From Prostheceraeus crozeri (taxonomy: Eukaryota; Platyhelminthes; Polycladida; Euryleptidae): 64,000 nt of DNA. Within the stretch, counting starts at the first letter, position 1; every line of letters starts with the position of its first letter. Below, piece after piece: positions 22,001 to 32,800 of the stretch. The stretch covers positions 1-64,000 of the forward strand of contig CAJQUW010001764.1 of the NCBI GenBank assembly GCA_907163375.1, written 5' to 3'. Made by a program: the position numbers and the translations under genes. The notes under the pieces are model-generated. The model did not search any database and was not told the origin of the DNA. It saw nothing but the letters and a program-made list of their open reading frames with translations.

Positions 22001-22865
22001 AAATAATTTTGAAAAAGATTTTTATAAGTACAAGAATAATAGTCTATTTGGTAAGACGATGGAGGATGTTAGAAAACGTGTAAAGTATAAACTAGTCAAT
22101 GATGTTACAAAATTTAAGAAATTGGTCTCATCACCTCTATTCATCGATAGAGACATTATCGATGAGGACCTTGTAGGTGTTAAAATGATAAAATCTGAAG
22201 TTGAGTTGTGCAAGCCCATCTATATTGGCGAAGCTGTACTAGATTACTCTAAGCTTGAAATGTACCAACTCTTTTATAAAATACTAAAACCATGTCCTCT
22301 CGTAAAAGAGGTTCGTTTGTTGGGTGGTGATACAGATAATTTCTTCTTAGGTATTACCACTCAAAAAGATTTAAATTTTAACGAAGTAGCTAAGTCATCA
22401 GAAAAATATTTCGACACATCTAACTACAATCCCACTCATCCACTCTATTCTATACAGAATAAAGCCAAACTTGGTTGTTTTAAGGATGAAACAGCAGGAA
22501 AGGAAACAGATGAAATGATTCTCCTCCGTCCTAAAATGTATTCCATGAAATTAAAAGAATGTACAGATAGTATTAAGCGTGCTAAAGGTATATCAAAATC
22601 CATTGTTCACAAAATGAAACATCGCTCCTATAAGAAGGCCTATAAAAATAAAACTATAACGTTTGTCAATATGACAATCTTAAAATCTCAAGTTCATACT
22701 GTGAAAACGCACACGTTCAAGAAACGAGCGCTTTCAGCATGGGAGGATAAGAGGTGTTGGATAGGACATAACACATCTCTTCCACATGGACATCCTGACA
22801 CAAACATACCTCCACCCAAAAGAATAAAACTCACGCTACCACATTCAGGAGATGCATTGACATAA
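19065..22865 (+). pseudogene. Protein-primed family B DNA polymerase region of the Polinton-type element
   Basis: In order: a C2HC-type finger (CADCGHIFTRKHS, then RHIKQRVC) and a second CDLC/H-H finger near 19.1-19.4 kb; exonuclease motifs YADIECYID, FHNFKGYDSHM and YLELDVILLADVF; an embedded zinc/HNH-like insert CPKCHKTF...VRDHDHITGKFR...CSKC, characteristic of Polinton polymerases; then polymerase motif A (YDQNNLYGS), motif B (NNSLFGKTMEDV) and motif C (GGDTDNFFLGI). Such enzymes replicate linear elements from a terminal protein. All core motifs are recognisable, but this copy is not one open frame; it looks broken about twice, so it is annotated as a fossil. Confidence 0.85.
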
Positions 22866-23042
22866 TCAACTTTAACTCAGTATTTTGATGTTGCTTTTTG
22901 TAGATATACATGGTTGTTTTATGTATCGCATGAGATCGTTTCTTCCTTGTGAATATATGCCTACAGTCAGCCCATTCCCCCTATATCTGTGAAGACTTTT
23001 TCATACACATATTTTTATTTCAATAAACATATCACAATGACT
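22866..23042. other. Convergent 3' ends of polymerase region and minus-strand block
   Basis: Short AT-rich spacer where the plus-strand polymerase region meets the minus-strand genes tail to tail. A TTTCAATAAACAT stretch near 23018 can serve as a polyadenylation signal for the plus strand. Confidence 0.5.
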
Positions 23043-24571
23043 TCACTTTGTTTTCCGAAACACTAACGTTATGAGGGATTTAGTATCTTTCACATGGATG
23101 CACTCTTGTAAACCATTGGTAATTTTGATAGCAATAGAGGGTATAGTTTGTTTGACGACGGGATGATAGAAAATGGATTCCAACATCTTCTCGACTATTC
23201 CATATGAAGCGTCTTTATCATGAATGAAATCACGTAAAATGTATTCTTTTTTCTCACCAACAGAAATAGGTAGAATCAAATCACTTTGAATGTAAAGGTG
23301 CTGTTCATGTTTATCAAGTGTCATTGGTGTATCTATACCAATCGTATGCGCAGCAGTAAACACAGTTTGTAGCATTGAAAAACCAAAGAGTTTTTTCAAA
23401 TTTTTACTCAATTGACATTGAATGTCATCACCCAGTTTCAGAACAACGCGTTGATTTTCAATTGAAAACGAAATGTGGTGTGTCTTTACATCATATTTAC
23501 TTTTCATCACATGCTTCAACTTCTGTTGTATATAAGGATTTACAACATGAATGAAGCTTTCAACTGTATGATATAGACGCGGCATTATATTGATAGCAAC
23601 TTTAGATTCTTCATAAGACTGGTAAATTTTCCTGATGCGATCACCATAGATGTCCACCCACCATTCATCATTAACTGAATCAGCTTTAGTGTGATATTCA
23701 TGAGAAGCATACACCACACCGCTTCCAATAAAAGGTGTATAATGTCTTACAAAATGACGCAAGGTTGGAGAGAAATAAACTGTAAGTTTGTCATTATATT
23801 TCTGAATAACCAACTTATTTTTGTCCGCCATAATTTTCTCTCCATACTTCTTACCCACAGTCTCATTCCATCGTTTTACTAACTCAATAAGTGATAAAGG
23901 TTGAACACCACGCTTTTTCAAAATGATGCGTTCTTCACATTCTACAACATCTTCATCAAATATTTTAAATCTATAATGAAATTTGTTGATTCGATTTGAA
24001 TAAACTTTTCTAACATTTGCAGTAGCAATTGACGTTAGATGTAGTCCATGGCCAAAACCGAGATGCGGATAGAATTCATTATCCAACCTCAGTGTAAGAC
24101 CTTTAGTAAAAGAATGAAAGCGAAGGAACTGTCTCCCACTCCAATGATAGATAGTAAACTCATAAACTTTCTGATCCTTATTCTTCATGATGGAAGTATT
24201 TCCACTATTGAATGTCTTAATAATTTTCTCATTCCCAAATGGACCATAATAATCTGATTTTATCTGAATCCATTCATAGTTCCACTTTCCATCTGACGTT
24301 AAATTGTATGGGAACTGGAATGCATTATTCATCGTTATTCCATCATGGGTGCGAGGAGTCAATATCATTTCTTCCACATCATTCACATTCTGAATATTGC
24401 TATCATAGCAAATACTAGAAACGCCAACCTCCCATTCTCCTTCTAAATGTAGTGGGCGATTTAATTCTACTCGATAGTCTGATGTGTTTATTTTTGGGAA
24501 ATTTATTCATGGAAGCATTACTGGGTAAGTAGATTAGAAACGAGTCCTTATTTTCACTTTCCATATTATTC
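23043..24571 (-). pseudogene. Element protein with WEVG-type N-terminus and LxFR C-terminal domain
   Basis: The main frame (447 residues) ends in IQSDLILPISVGEKKEYILR and ITLVFRKTK. Similarity continues upstream to about 24.57 kb with LPSNASM and LEGEWEVGV. From memory, proteins with this LPSNASM/WEVGL start and LHFR end recur beside type B polymerases in invertebrate genomes; their function is not established, and a surface or virion-like role is only a guess. It is a paralogue of the neighbouring 24604-25857 product. This copy looks broken about once. Confidence 0.6.
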
Positions 24572-24603
24572 ACATTGGAAAAATATATTAGCATACTTTT
24601 GCA

Positions 24604-25857
24604 TTAACTCTTCATTCGGAAATGGAGTGTGATACTTGTCACAGCATCTTTATGAAAAGGAATCAACGCACCAGCATCGTCATAAATTGCAATATCAATT
24701 TGTGGGATGTAGTTTGATTTCAGCTTTGTATAATGCACTTTCTTGAAAGTATGCTCAGATAAAATACTGCAGCTTTTTGGCTGGTATGGTATCATTGCTA
24801 GCAATGCAGCTTCAATATCTCCCACACGTACATCTTCACCAATATTGGAATATATCTGAAAATAGTTAATACGACGCGATAGCGACATGTCTGCGCTAGC
24901 TTTGGCTACAGTACCACTTTTAAAGATATTTTGATCAAAACCCAAAATGTCCATTAGAGTTTTATCCATAATTAGTTCAATACCTTTTCCACTTATAGTG
25001 AGAGACAAAACACCTTCTTTTTCAGAAAATGAAATATGTTGCTCATTAATCACTTCATTTAAATAATCTACAACATATTTAACTGAAGTAATAATGCGAG
25101 GCATCAACACTCTTGTTTCATGTAAGATACCACCTAAAGGCTCTACACACTTTCTGTATACGGTCCATTCTGTATCAAATTGATTTGACCTTTCACATGG
25201 CAAATGTTGCATATCAAATTTTCCATGAACAGCTGCAGAACAATGTCGTAAGAACTGATGAAAATCTTTTGAACAAACTAATACTAGATCATCATCATTT
25301 AATTTACTTATTGCAATATGATTAGATGATTTGATATAAGTCAATGTTGCCACTTGTTTACCATCAACTCGAAGTAGATAATTAAATTTCCTCAATAATG
25401 TTTCAGGAGTCATGTTGCTACGTAGCGTTGGAACGTAGCTACTACAACGAACAGACAAAATAGGAACACACCAATCCTTAAAACGTTTCGTGACTTCATG
25501 ATAATGTTGATTCACTCTACTATCCCAAGGCGGGAGCAAAATATCATCAATGATTAGATTGGGAAATACTTTCCTCTCCTTACCAGGATTATTACAAAAG
25601 ATGCGTATAACATTGAAAGCAGCTAACCATCGTTTAAAGTCAATAAGAAGAGCACTCTCACAAGATAAGCCGTAGTCTTGCAAATATTTCAGATTAAGTC
25701 CATGAATGTGTTTTCTCGCCCATTGATCAACATTGGGATCGCAGTTGGCATGTTGATGATAGACACTAACAATCTGATATGTCCAATTGTTCATAGCAAT
25801 AGCACTGAGCTCCTGTGCAGGTTCACCCTCACAATCCATGAAAATGATGATAGAAGC
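24604..25857 (-). CDS. Element protein: exonuclease-like N-terminus fused to LxFR domain
   Basis: 411 residues from the ATG at 25839; a consensus acceptor (CCGTTTTAG) opens the frame slightly earlier at 25857 with IIIFMDCEGEPAQELSAI. The DxE pair, followed by a conserved-looking ~130-residue segment (LLIDFKRWLAAFNVIRIFCN, then NLIIDDILLPPWD), resembles the first motif of DEDD/RNase-H-fold exonucleases; that assignment is tentative. Residues ~140-411 are related to the 23043-24571 product: MPRII.SV, ISFSEKEGVLSLTI, ILGFDQN, then IYSNIGEDVRVGDIEAALL and a VTSITLHFRMKS end. The two genes probably arose by duplication, one gaining or losing the nuclease part. Confidence 0.55.
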   Translation of the reverse strand, partial: ASIIIFMDCEGEPAQELSAIAMNNWTYQIVSVYHQHANCDPNVDQWARKHIHGLNLKYLQDYGLSCESALLIDFKRWLAAFNVIRIFCNNPGKERKVFPNLIIDDILLPPWDSRVNQHYHEVTKRFKDWCVPILSVRCSSYVPTLRSNMTPETLLRKFNYLLRVDGKQVATLTYIKSSNHIAISKLNDDDLVLVCSKDFHQFLRHCSAAVHGKFDMQHLPCERSNQFDTEWTVYRKCVEPLGGILHETRVLMPRIITSVKYVVDYLNEVINEQHISFSEKEGVLSLTISGKGIELIMDKTLMDILGFDQNIFKSGTVAKASADMSLSRRINYFQIYSNIGEDVRVGDIEAALLAMIPYQPKSCSILSEHTFKKVHYTKLKSNYIPQIDIAIYDDAGALIPFHKDAVTSITLHFRMKS

Positions 25858-25891
25858 CTAAAACGGAAATTTACACATCTAAGGAAACGTT

Positions 25892-26045
25892 CTATAACAT
25901 ATTACAAAATGAAGAATTACATCGATGCTTTTCACGACAAAATACACAAATGATATGATGGCAACGAAGAAGTAAAATGTATCTAATAAGACCACGTCTA
26001 CGACACTCAAAGCACATAAGCGAATTGTCATAGGGTAGAGTTAGG
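25892..26045 (-). CDS. Small RING-like cysteine/histidine-rich frame
   Basis: The minus-strand frame contains MCFECRRRGLIRYILLLRCH, then HIICVFCREKHRC, giving C-x2-C, C-x-H, and C-x2-C spacing close to a RING finger. It ends SSFCNML. It overlaps the end of the upstream frame in a different phase, so it would need its own acceptor or internal start. RING proteins of large DNA viruses are often ubiquitin ligases; here that is inference from spacing alone. Confidence 0.4.
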
Positions 26046-26051
26046 AAAGGA

Positions 26052-26750
26052 CTAGTAATTCTCCTTCTTTGATTTGCGTTTTGAGGCAGCATTCTTCTTG
26101 CGCTTCGTACCACTGCTGTTAAGGATTTGATCAATTATGTCATCCACGTTGGGTGGTTTTGGAATATATAGGATGGATTCCATATGCATGGAGAGAGAGG
26201 CCATTTTATTATCCTTGTGCCGACCATAATATAGCCCATTCACTTTGAAAAGGATATCCCAAGTACCTTCTCCGAGCTCGTCGCATGTGATGGATGTTGA
26301 ATGATCTCCCTCCTTCTTATAGTAAGTGCACCAATGTGATACCGGTAGGCAAATTTGATTACCATCCAAAATCTTTCTATAGGGAGTATCCTTGTCATCT
26401 CTCGCCTTCCACTCTTGAGCAAGAGGAGTAGGAATGTCCATATTTAATGTCACGTACTCCTCAATAATATCAAGTTGGCGGCGAATGTACGGACTCACGG
26501 GGATCAGTATGTAGTCCCCATACTGATTGCGAATCATCTTGACATCCGTAGAAGGGAGCATTCCCGTTTGGAGTACTACGCTATGATCGTCATAACGCAA
26601 GACTTGTTTAAATTTACGCTGTAGCGGTGTAGGATTATGTACCTTGGTTGTTTCTTCCACTGGCCTCAGTTGAAGATGATCTGATCGTAGCGAACCTTGT
26701 AACGTTTGACCGCCATTTTGTCCTACTAGTGCAGCAGATGGAGTAGATGC
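26052..26750 (-). CDS. Element protein of ~230 residues with basic tail, unrecognised
   Basis: The open frame has an ATG at 26660 and continues upstream in phase to a good acceptor (TTTTTCATTTTCAG) at 26750. A candidate leader ATG at 26820 is followed immediately by GTAAGT. The protein has a mixed alpha/beta character (VLRYDDHSVVLQTGMLPSTD, YGDYILIPVSPYIRRQLDII) and finishes in a strongly basic tail (GTKRKKNAASKRKSKKENY), suggesting nucleic-acid binding or nuclear import. Family not recognised. Confidence 0.55.
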   Translation of the reverse strand, partial: ASTPSAALVGQNGGQTLQGSLRSDHLQLRPVEETTKVHNPTPLQRKFKQVLRYDDHSVVLQTGMLPSTDVKMIRNQYGDYILIPVSPYIRRQLDIIEEYVTLNMDIPTPLAQEWKARDDKDTPYRKILDGNQICLPVSHWCTYYKKEGDHSTSITCDELGEGTWDILFKVNGLYYGRHKDNKMASLSMHMESILYIPKPPNVDDIIDQILNSSGTKRKKNAASKRKSKKENY

Positions 26751-26817
26751 CTGAAAATGAAAAAGATTGTATTAAGTTTACGTTCAAGGGAGGAGAGGGA
26801 GGGAAGTAGCGACTTAC

Positions 26818-26926
26818 CATTTTAGTTGGATAATAGAATAGAGAGAGAGAGAAAATGTGCGTCCGTCACTCGTGCGATTCAACGATGGAATGATTCTCAC
26901 TGTGGAAGGCTCGCTATTTATATAGA
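26818..26926 (-). promoter_or_regulatory. TATA box and ATG-bearing leader exon of the minus-strand block
   Basis: On the minus strand TTCTATATAAATAG (26926-26913) lies about 95 bases before an ATG at 26820-26818 that abuts GTAAGTCG. The leader contains a TCTCTCTCTC tract. Acceptors in phase with the downstream frames are seen at 26750 and 25857. Confidence 0.5.
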
Positions 26927-26979
26927 AATGCTTGATTCTCATTGGATGATGATCCTCATTGGACAATAACATCAAGCTG

Positions 26980-27785
26980 ATTCCAAATCTGGCCTCCGTT
27001 TACCAATCCGAGCCTTCGTTCGCCCGCTGGAGCTGTTTCTTGGGAAATTCTAACTCTGTCGTTTTTCGCCAATCTCCCAAATCTTAAATGGCGTCTCACA
27101 TCTAAACGAAGACAGATATGAACAAGCCGTTTCTTTCACTGAATTTGTCTCACTCTTAGCTTTCAAACGAGCTATTGCACGACTTTCTACGATCACTAGA
27201 ACCGAAATTGGAAGATCGGTGCCGGGGGGGGGGAGGTCGGTGAAATTTGATGAAACAAACTTTGGTCAGGGTCCCAGGTCGAAATTCGACACTTTGGAAA
27301 AAAAATTTCCCATACAAAGTCACTCTGACACATGATTTTTTCAGGTGAGGTCCGACGTGAAATCTTGTAACAGCTCTAACTTTTGAACGGCTGATCCGAT
27401 TGACTCGCAACAAAAATGTCATTGAGCAGTTTTTTCTCCTCTTTCAAATGAGTATCTATAAGACAAAATCCATCCACTAGAACCAAAATTAGAAGATCGC
27501 TGCCGAGGGGGGGGGGTGAAAAAATTTTGTTAATCCAACTTTTGACGAGAAACACGATGGGAGGGGTCTCGCACCGAAATTCCACCCTTCCAACCTGGCC
27601 GGCACACCACGCCAACCTGGAGAGCGCACCACGAACAACCTCTCGCTACGCCGTCGGTCCAGAGGGGGGGAGTCGAAGCAACCCGTTGGCGGACTAGGGC
27701 CGACGCCCTCGTCTGACAGGAGGGGGGGAGGTCGGTCGACGGCGGCCATCTTGCGCTATCCAGTGGTGTGGATTTACTTACTACT
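26980..27785. repeat. Right terminal inverted repeat
   Basis: The outer ~295 bp (27490-27785) is an inverted copy of 11905-12181, differing mainly in C/G tract length. Inward lie about two array units (G-tracts near 27222-27232 and 27507-27516) and then sequence matching 277-400 of the partial element at the window start. It contains no gene. Confidence 0.9.
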
Positions 27786-27791
27786 AACGAT

Positions 27792-28307
27792 ATGGATAAT
27801 TCTATATGTAAGTAAATGCATATTTAGAATAATGAAGAAAAGACAAATAGGAACATATCAATACAAGCAAGGGTTTGCATGTATAGAGAAAGTGAAGTAC
27901 ATATTTATGCAAAATCATACAACCTACAAAGAAAGCTGATTTTCGGCCAATGATAATGTTAGTCCAAGATACAAGCTTTTTATGCTCAACCAAAAACATG
28001 AAGATTCCTTTAATGTCTAAGCAGAGGAAAGCATGCATGTTCAGTGACATCCACAAATTTATCATTTTGCACGTATAATTGGCTTGCAAGTAAACTACTA
28101 CGAGTGAAAGGCGTGGTCACAGAGTATATCTCTGCGAAACATCAGAGGATGTAAAGAAGACTTCTGTTACGATGGCAAATGAACATTCCAGGACACATGA
28201 AACAGAAAATATTTGCTTTTAAATATTCAAAAAACAGTTTCGAATTTGAGTGTAAATGCCACGGAGATGCTGAATGATCATTCACCTTCAATTGCAGCTG
28301 GTGGGAT
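27792..28307. other. Flanking DNA, nothing recognised
   Basis: Unique AT-rich DNA to the right of the Polinton-type element. No coding or repeat signal seen. Confidence 0.4.
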
Positions 28308-28315
28308 AGACTGAC

Positions 28316-29857
28316 AGGGTGTCCGCACAAATTTGAATGAAAATTTCCAGGTGTTTTCCAGGATTTCCAGGGTAAAATTCATTTTCCAGGTTTTCCAGTG
28401 AAATTTACCAAAAATCAGGGGTCAAATTCGAACGAAAATTTCCAGACGTTCTGCAAGGAAATTTTACTCAAATGCACGCGTCAAATTTAGAGGAAAAATT
28501 CCGGGAAAAATCTACCCGAAGTTCTGTGGCTAAGGAGCCTACACACCATAAAATTAATATAATTGACGAAAAAAATTTGAAAAGTGGCGTGAAATTGGTT
28601 GAATTTTTAAGGCGCAGGTGATTCCAAATAAAAAATACCAATATATGCATCAGACGGCCACATTATATTTCTAGAAAAAAAGGAAAATACAATCGATCGT
28701 ATTAAAAGCTTGCGGATTGAGGAGAACAAAATAGAAAAAGAGTATAATAAATAACGAAAAATATAGGACTTAACAATGAAATGTAACAATTAACGGAATG
28801 TCTGTTAAGTCCACTCTATAATGAAATGCAGCAAGGTGAACATCAGAGCGTTGACATTCAGATAAGATCATTTGAACTGAAGCATTGCAGCGTGAATCCG
28901 TGGAACGTGGAAGATCAAGAGCCAGAAAGAGGAACATAATGGTTGATGTGCTGCATATGCATGAGAGTAGTCACAATCAGATTAGGAGAATGACACAGAG
29001 AAGAATTGATCGAGGAAAGCTCATTGACACACGACGTGTCGGGAATAATATATCTACATATTGAAAACCTACTTGAGTGCTTGAAAATATTCGATATTAG
29101 CCTGGGATCATTCGGAACAAGCCTGGTGCCTAAATGAAGTTTATAGGTTGAGCACCATTTTGCGTCAGTAGATTCTGCCACACGGCAATCAAGTGTGTAA
29201 TAGTATTAATCCTAGATTACGGGTCCTAGCTCCCTATACCACACGACGTTAATGAGGCAGTCTACAGCTCATAGTCCACCATTCCACACGACGTTAATGA
29301 GGGAGCTTACAGCTCATAGTTAGCCATTCCGCACGACTTTAATGGAAGAGTTTACGGTTCCTAGTTCCCCATACCACACGACGTTAATGAGGGCATTTAC
29401 AACTCCTAGTTCACCATACCGCGAAGCGTTTATGAGGGAATTCACAGCTGCTAATTCATCATACTGTACAACGATTAGGAGTTCGACAACAGTTCATAGT
29501 TAGCCATACCACGCAGTTCGGTCTCATTCATGTTGTATACGTTATGATAGGAGATTCCAGTCACTGAAATATTCTAAAAACAAAAAGATTGTACGAGAAT
29601 GAAGGCTATATTTGTAACAAATAAGTAGAGATATGAAAAATCTGGAAAAATAGAAAACACTTCAACCATGGAGTGTGACTTTAACAACTAGCAATTAGTG
29701 TTTTAATTAGTCTCAAAATTCCCAAGAGTTTTCCAGGTTTTCCAGGGCAAAATTTCATTTTCCAGGAGTTTTCCAGGATTCCCAGGTTTTCCAGGGTAAA
29801 ATTCATTTTCCAGGTGTTTTCCAGGTTTTCAAGTTTTCCAGGGTGCGCGGACACCCT
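28316..29857. mobile_element. Non-autonomous hAT-like element with CAGGGTGTCCGC-type ends
   Basis: AGGGTGTCCGC at 28316 and GCGGACACCCT ending at 29857 are perfect inverted ends. Flanks AGACTGAC (28308-28315) and TGACTGAC (29858-29865) match at 7 of 8 bases, the length of hAT duplications. Both sides carry TTTTCCAGG-rich subterminal repeats in the same orientation. The interior has no transposase and includes a ~46-bp minisatellite (29235-29500). Confidence 0.75.
29235..29500. repeat. Minisatellite of ~46-bp units
   Basis: At least five imperfect units centred on CCACACGACGTTAATGAGG at about 29239, 29284, 29329, 29372 and 29417, with a decayed sixth. It lies inside the hAT-like element. Confidence 0.75.
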
Positions 29858-29865
29858 TGACTGAC

Positions 29866-32800
29866 CCTGACCACGGAATAATCTCGATAATTTATTATGG
29901 TTTTGTCGCAGTCTCAATGATTCTCAATCTTTACAAATAATATGTTGTTCTAGTGATGGTTCCTATGTGGCTTGCTATTGTTGATCATGCTTGAAATGTA
30001 AGCATCAAGGTGGGTATCACAGTTATCGGAGTCAGTGTCAGAATCCACATCATATTGTCAGTTGTGCTGTCGGTGGAAATTTCTTAGGTTGATCTTGCGG
30101 GAGGGAGAATTTTGTTCGGTTCAAAAAAATTTACAATGAACGCGAGTTTTTAAGGACGATGTTGATATTTGTTGATAATTGACGAATGAATGACGACGTC
30201 AGAGTCACTCAGAGTGCACTCGCAGTCTAGAGTTTATTGTTTGTAATCGCTTGCTAAAAGAATCACACACTTCTATAATTGTGATAACAAATTCTCTTTT
30301 TATGTTCTATTCCATCAAGGCAATTCAATTCGCACTAAACGTATGTTGAAACAACTGTCCAAGAGGAGGAAAGTCAAGTCAGAGCTGTTGGTCAAGGTAA
30401 CCATGTACGCTGGAGCCATTTGACAGATGTGGGTTCTCACACTATCATATGGAACGAATTGTTGCAAACAGAGAGCCAGTGCATCTTAAGCCCGTGGTTA
30501 GGAGTGTTTACAATGTTCTACAGAACAGGATGAATTTGAGGAGATGGAAGATCAATGCGAATGACCAATATACAGTCTGCAGAAGAAAGTTCAAGTTGTC
30601 GAATGTCAAACTGCAGCATGTTTTTGGAGAAGCGACTTGATGAGGCTTTGAAAGTGTAGTCAAATGCTTAATTAGAAATGTTTAATCCTCACCAAAGAAG
30701 AGGAGTAAGAAGCTGATGGATTTCGTAGCGTCCCGAAAGTGAAAACAAAAGCGAGCAGTGAAATATCAAGTCAGTATCTCGACGATTGGTAGTAGGAGCT
30801 CGAACTTGGATACCGAAGTATTTTTTCAACAAATTTTGTCTCCAATTTGAGGCCGTGTATGACATTGCGGCCCAAATATTACAAGAAAGTTCTTCTTTTT
30901 GAATCGACTTTTCTGCAGGACGATCCCATCCGCAAAGCAGAGAAAGAGGGCGAAGTATGAGCAACTGATAAAGTAGTGCGAAGAGGAAAGCTGAGATACA
31001 TTAACTGTGACCATACATTCAGGTTTCATGTCGTGGCATTATAGCACATTCCATGAAGAGTATTATCAGAAGCTAGATTCAGGGCATTGGAGTTCAGGTA
31101 GCTGTTCTCTCTATTCAAAGAAAGGTTTTTGCTGGGCTCGTCTATCAACAGTTCTACAAATGGAGAACACAATGTTCTACACGAGAGGACTGCATGGCAG
31201 GTGCACCATCTGCTGATGAACGCGATATTTTTTTATCTCAGATTGCATGATTTCTACAGTACTTGCAGAATCGTTTCACTAACACCACAACAATTGATAT
31301 TCTAGACCGGTCGATCCTCTTTAATTTGTTACAACAATCGAGGTTGAAATCATTGCGCAAAATCCCCTTCAATTTCAACATGATAATGGATAGCAGACAA
31401 TTATGAAACCTAACTGTTCGGTCAAAACCGAGCAAGCGATGATGTTAGAAATTGACGAATAAAATGGTAGTTTAGTATTTGGGCAATTCCATAAATTACA
31501 TTCTTACTTTAGAGTCGCCTTTCTAACTACCATCGTACTTTCTACTGAAAGTAGTTATGCTGCTAACAGTATGCTTTTCAGTCTTTGTTGATGTATAATT
31601 GTCCGGATATGAAAGCTTGCATGATCAGGCATTTATACGTAGATGACCAATTCAAAGCATTTAGTCGCTACTAAGTCCCATTGAAGCAATTTGTGCAATT
31701 TTTTTTAACTCATCCCTGCCCCACCCTAGTAATGAAACCATACTAGAAGCTGGGTGTGGGACAGCATTCACACCTGCAACTCTCACCAGGTTAGGGCAAA
31801 CAATCTCTAGTGAGAGCGGTGCTATCTCTCGAGGCGGACAGATCCTGCACATTCTGCACTCCTGCACAGAAGAGCGGCCCTGAACCATTTGAGCCGTCCC
31901 ACCACCTAATATGCGATTTAAGAATATAATTTAACATAGCAAAATAGTACATAATTTGTTAAAAAATATTGCAAAACGAACGAACGAACGAAAATTAGTT
32001 GAAAATATTTTGAGTTATTAAGAATAAAATTTTGAGTTACTAAGAATAAAAACAAAATTCAAAATATGACTCGGTTGACAAATGCATAACATTGTTGGAA
32101 ACAAAACATAAAACTGTCAAGAACGAATTGCTATTTCGATTCATAATCTTGTTGCACCCAGTCTCCCTTCTTATCACTGTGTAATGAATTTGTCACGTTA
32201 TCTGAATTGAGAGAGACCCTGTCGGAATAAAGAAAATGTAATATGTCACCCTTACCATCCAATAGGTCAGCGGCAACATTTTCCCCGATTAAAGAAGTAT
32301 ATATGAAGTGAGTACATGTCAAAATATAGGCGAGTATTAACAAATGATTTTAGAAAAGTTTGCATTACAAATCAGCAGCATGTGAATTCTTGCAGTGTGA
32401 CATATTATCAAACATAATGTAACATTGTACGGTGATTTATCAGAACAAACGGTATTTATGGTGGGCAGAGCGCATTTTGTACAATGACCACGTAATGTAT
32501 AACCGTAGTGAAGCAACCGCACATATATCTGGCAGCGGTCACATTTCACATAGCCTACGTTTTTTGGTGCAACAAAATAAGTTTGTGCCAAGTCATCTGA
32601 GTTAGACGAACAAGATTTTCAAAATATCCCAGAAAGTTTACTCGGTCAGACATTGTCTTTCAAACAAGGTTGTCATTTGAGTTTTCAAACCAAATCGATT
32701 GGACAAAATGCTTGGGTAACATACACCAGTGATACGTGTTAATTTTATCCACTCGCTTATTTTACCTTGACCTACCCTATATTCACATAGGCTACCTGTC

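Larger units (their letters stand above)
11905..27785. mobile_element. PolB-bearing Polinton-type element, 15.9 kb, atypical gene set
   Basis: The termini are AGTAGTAA... (11905) and ...TTACTACT (27785), with flanking hexamers AACGCT (11899-11904) and AACGAT (27786-27791); these are the AGT/ACT ends and 6-bp duplication expected of Polintons/Mavericks. The outer ~250 bp of the inverted repeats match essentially perfectly except for homopolymer length, so the insertion is recent or its ends have been homogenised. Parts: inverted repeats, a coiled-coil/zinc protein, small frames, a DNA polymerase B region, and four minus-strand frames. No integrase, packaging ATPase, cysteine protease or capsid gene was recognised. 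The coding part looks broken in about two places, so I treat it as a fossil copy. Confidence 0.85.

Noticed and set aside
31690-31915. GC-richer block considered as a SINE
   Set aside because: No RNA polymerase III A/B boxes, tail or duplication could be seen.
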